64,000 bases of DNA from positions 372,001 to 436,000 of the forward strand of contig NZ_CP035934.2 in assembly GCF_003024525.3 (NCBI RefSeq), read 5' to 3'. Under the pieces are notes generated by a model, which did not search any database, was not told the origin of the DNA, and saw only the letters and a program-made list of their open reading frames with translations. A program made the translations under genes and the position numbers. The number at the start of each line of letters is the position of its first letter. The first letter of the stretch is position 1. Shown here piece by piece: positions 63,658 to 64,000 of this stretch. This stretch comes from Acinetobacter cumulans (GTDB taxonomy: Bacteria > Pseudomonadota > Gammaproteobacteria > Pseudomonadales > Moraxellaceae).

Positions 63658-64000
63658 ATGAATTATAAAAATATTGTATTAATTAAGAATATTTATACAA
63701 TTTTATTAGAATTAGATATTCCGCAAAACCATCTTAACGAAATTGTGAGTTTTTATGAACTACGGGAACAATTCTTAAATTTAAATAATGAATGGCGCTA
63801 TGTGTTTCATATAGATGAAAAACTATTAACATCCTTATATGCGTGCCTAAAATCATATAAACAAAATAAAAGTGATAGGAAGCTAATAATTTTAGAAGAT
63901 ATTTCTAAGAAAATTATGGATGGTCTAGCTCAAATTATTTCAGATAATTCTATATCGGATAGTTATTTGGAAGAAGAAATAGTATTGCGGAAAGAATTAT
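63658..64000 (+). CDS. Hypothetical protein, 5' part (runs off the right edge)
   Basis: An open frame from ATG 63658 to the window end, 114 codons so far, with GGGGTGA 4 bases upstream. It begins M-N-Y-K-N-I-V-L-I-K-N-I-Y, is rich in Ile, Leu, Asn, Lys and Glu, and looks soluble and helical. AT-content is higher than in the neighbouring serA-side genes. The start overlaps the end of the preceding terminator's T-tract region by only a few bases. No family is recognised; it could be a recently acquired gene. Confidence 0.65.
   Translation, partial: MNYKNIVLIKNIYTILLELDIPQNHLNEIVSFYELREQFLNLNNEWRYVFHIDEKLLTSLYACLKSYKQNKSDRKLIILEDISKKIMDGLAQIISDNSISDSYLEEEIVLRKEL

Overview
The window is chromosomal DNA of an Acinetobacter species (Moraxellaceae). 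The evidence is gene content and order: ponA | pilMNOPQ-aroK-aroB-SPOR-gltBD, a pilA locus followed by bfr-bfd-ridA-spoT-rpoZ-gmk | ispH, the fimT-pilV-pilW-pilX-pilY1-pilE-type minor pilin operon running into rpsP-rimM-trmD-rplS, family I.1 lipases with their foldase, and serA divergent from a D-2-hydroxyglutarate dehydrogenase-like gene. Base composition is AT-rich throughout. No rRNA, tRNA, CRISPR array, transposase or integrase was recognised.

Layout. 1-225: 5' end of ponA (minus). 390-14402: type IV pilus alignment/secretin operon pilMNOPQ, shikimate genes aroK and aroB, a SPOR-like membrane protein, then glutamate synthase gltBD behind a long leader with a good sigma-54 promoter and an NtrC-like site. 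14624-17899: a PF10118-like metal-dependent hydrolase, LemA and two TPM-domain proteins. 18102-31808: a glycan island between two type IV pilin genes, each preceded by a -24/-12 (RpoN-type) element. Between the pilins lie a TMTC-like GT-C protein with TPR tail, a polyprenyl-phosphate-sugar-type GT2, a PglK-like ABC flippase, several GT4/GT32-like/GT2 glycosyltransferases, a methyltransferase and glf (UDP-galactopyranose mutase). 31840-36647 (minus): bfr, bfd with a Fur-box promoter, ridA, spoT, rpoZ, gmk. 36782-47490: ispH, the minor pilin/PilY1 operon, and the rpsP-rimM-trmD-rplS operon. 47551-53470 (minus): four tandem paralogous secreted lipases and one lipase foldase. 53614-64000: truB, a TSUP permease, a hemerythrin-like protein, two paralogous RhtA-type EamA exporters around a large lipoprotein gene, serA, the D2HGDH-like gene, a small lipoprotein and a truncated ORF at the right edge.

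How the genes work together. Three separate blocks serve type IV pili: the inner-membrane platform and outer-membrane secretin (pilMNOPQ), the pilins themselves, and the minor pilin/PilY1 tip complex. The island sits where other Acinetobacter carry pilA-tfpO-bfr. There is no tfpO/pglL-like (Wzy_C) O-oligosaccharyltransferase gene here, and neither pilin ends in the serine that TfpO modifies. The simplest inference is an alternative surface-glycan system, probably for pilin modification: a GT2/GT-C pair could transfer a sugar from a polyprenyl-phosphate donor, and the PglK-like flippase plus a galactofuranose-containing glycan pathway could supply a larger lipid-linked oligosaccharide. This is the most interesting part of the window.

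Start codons were moved from the longest-frame choice wherever a ribosome binding site and family length support a later start. Many island genes appear to use TTG.
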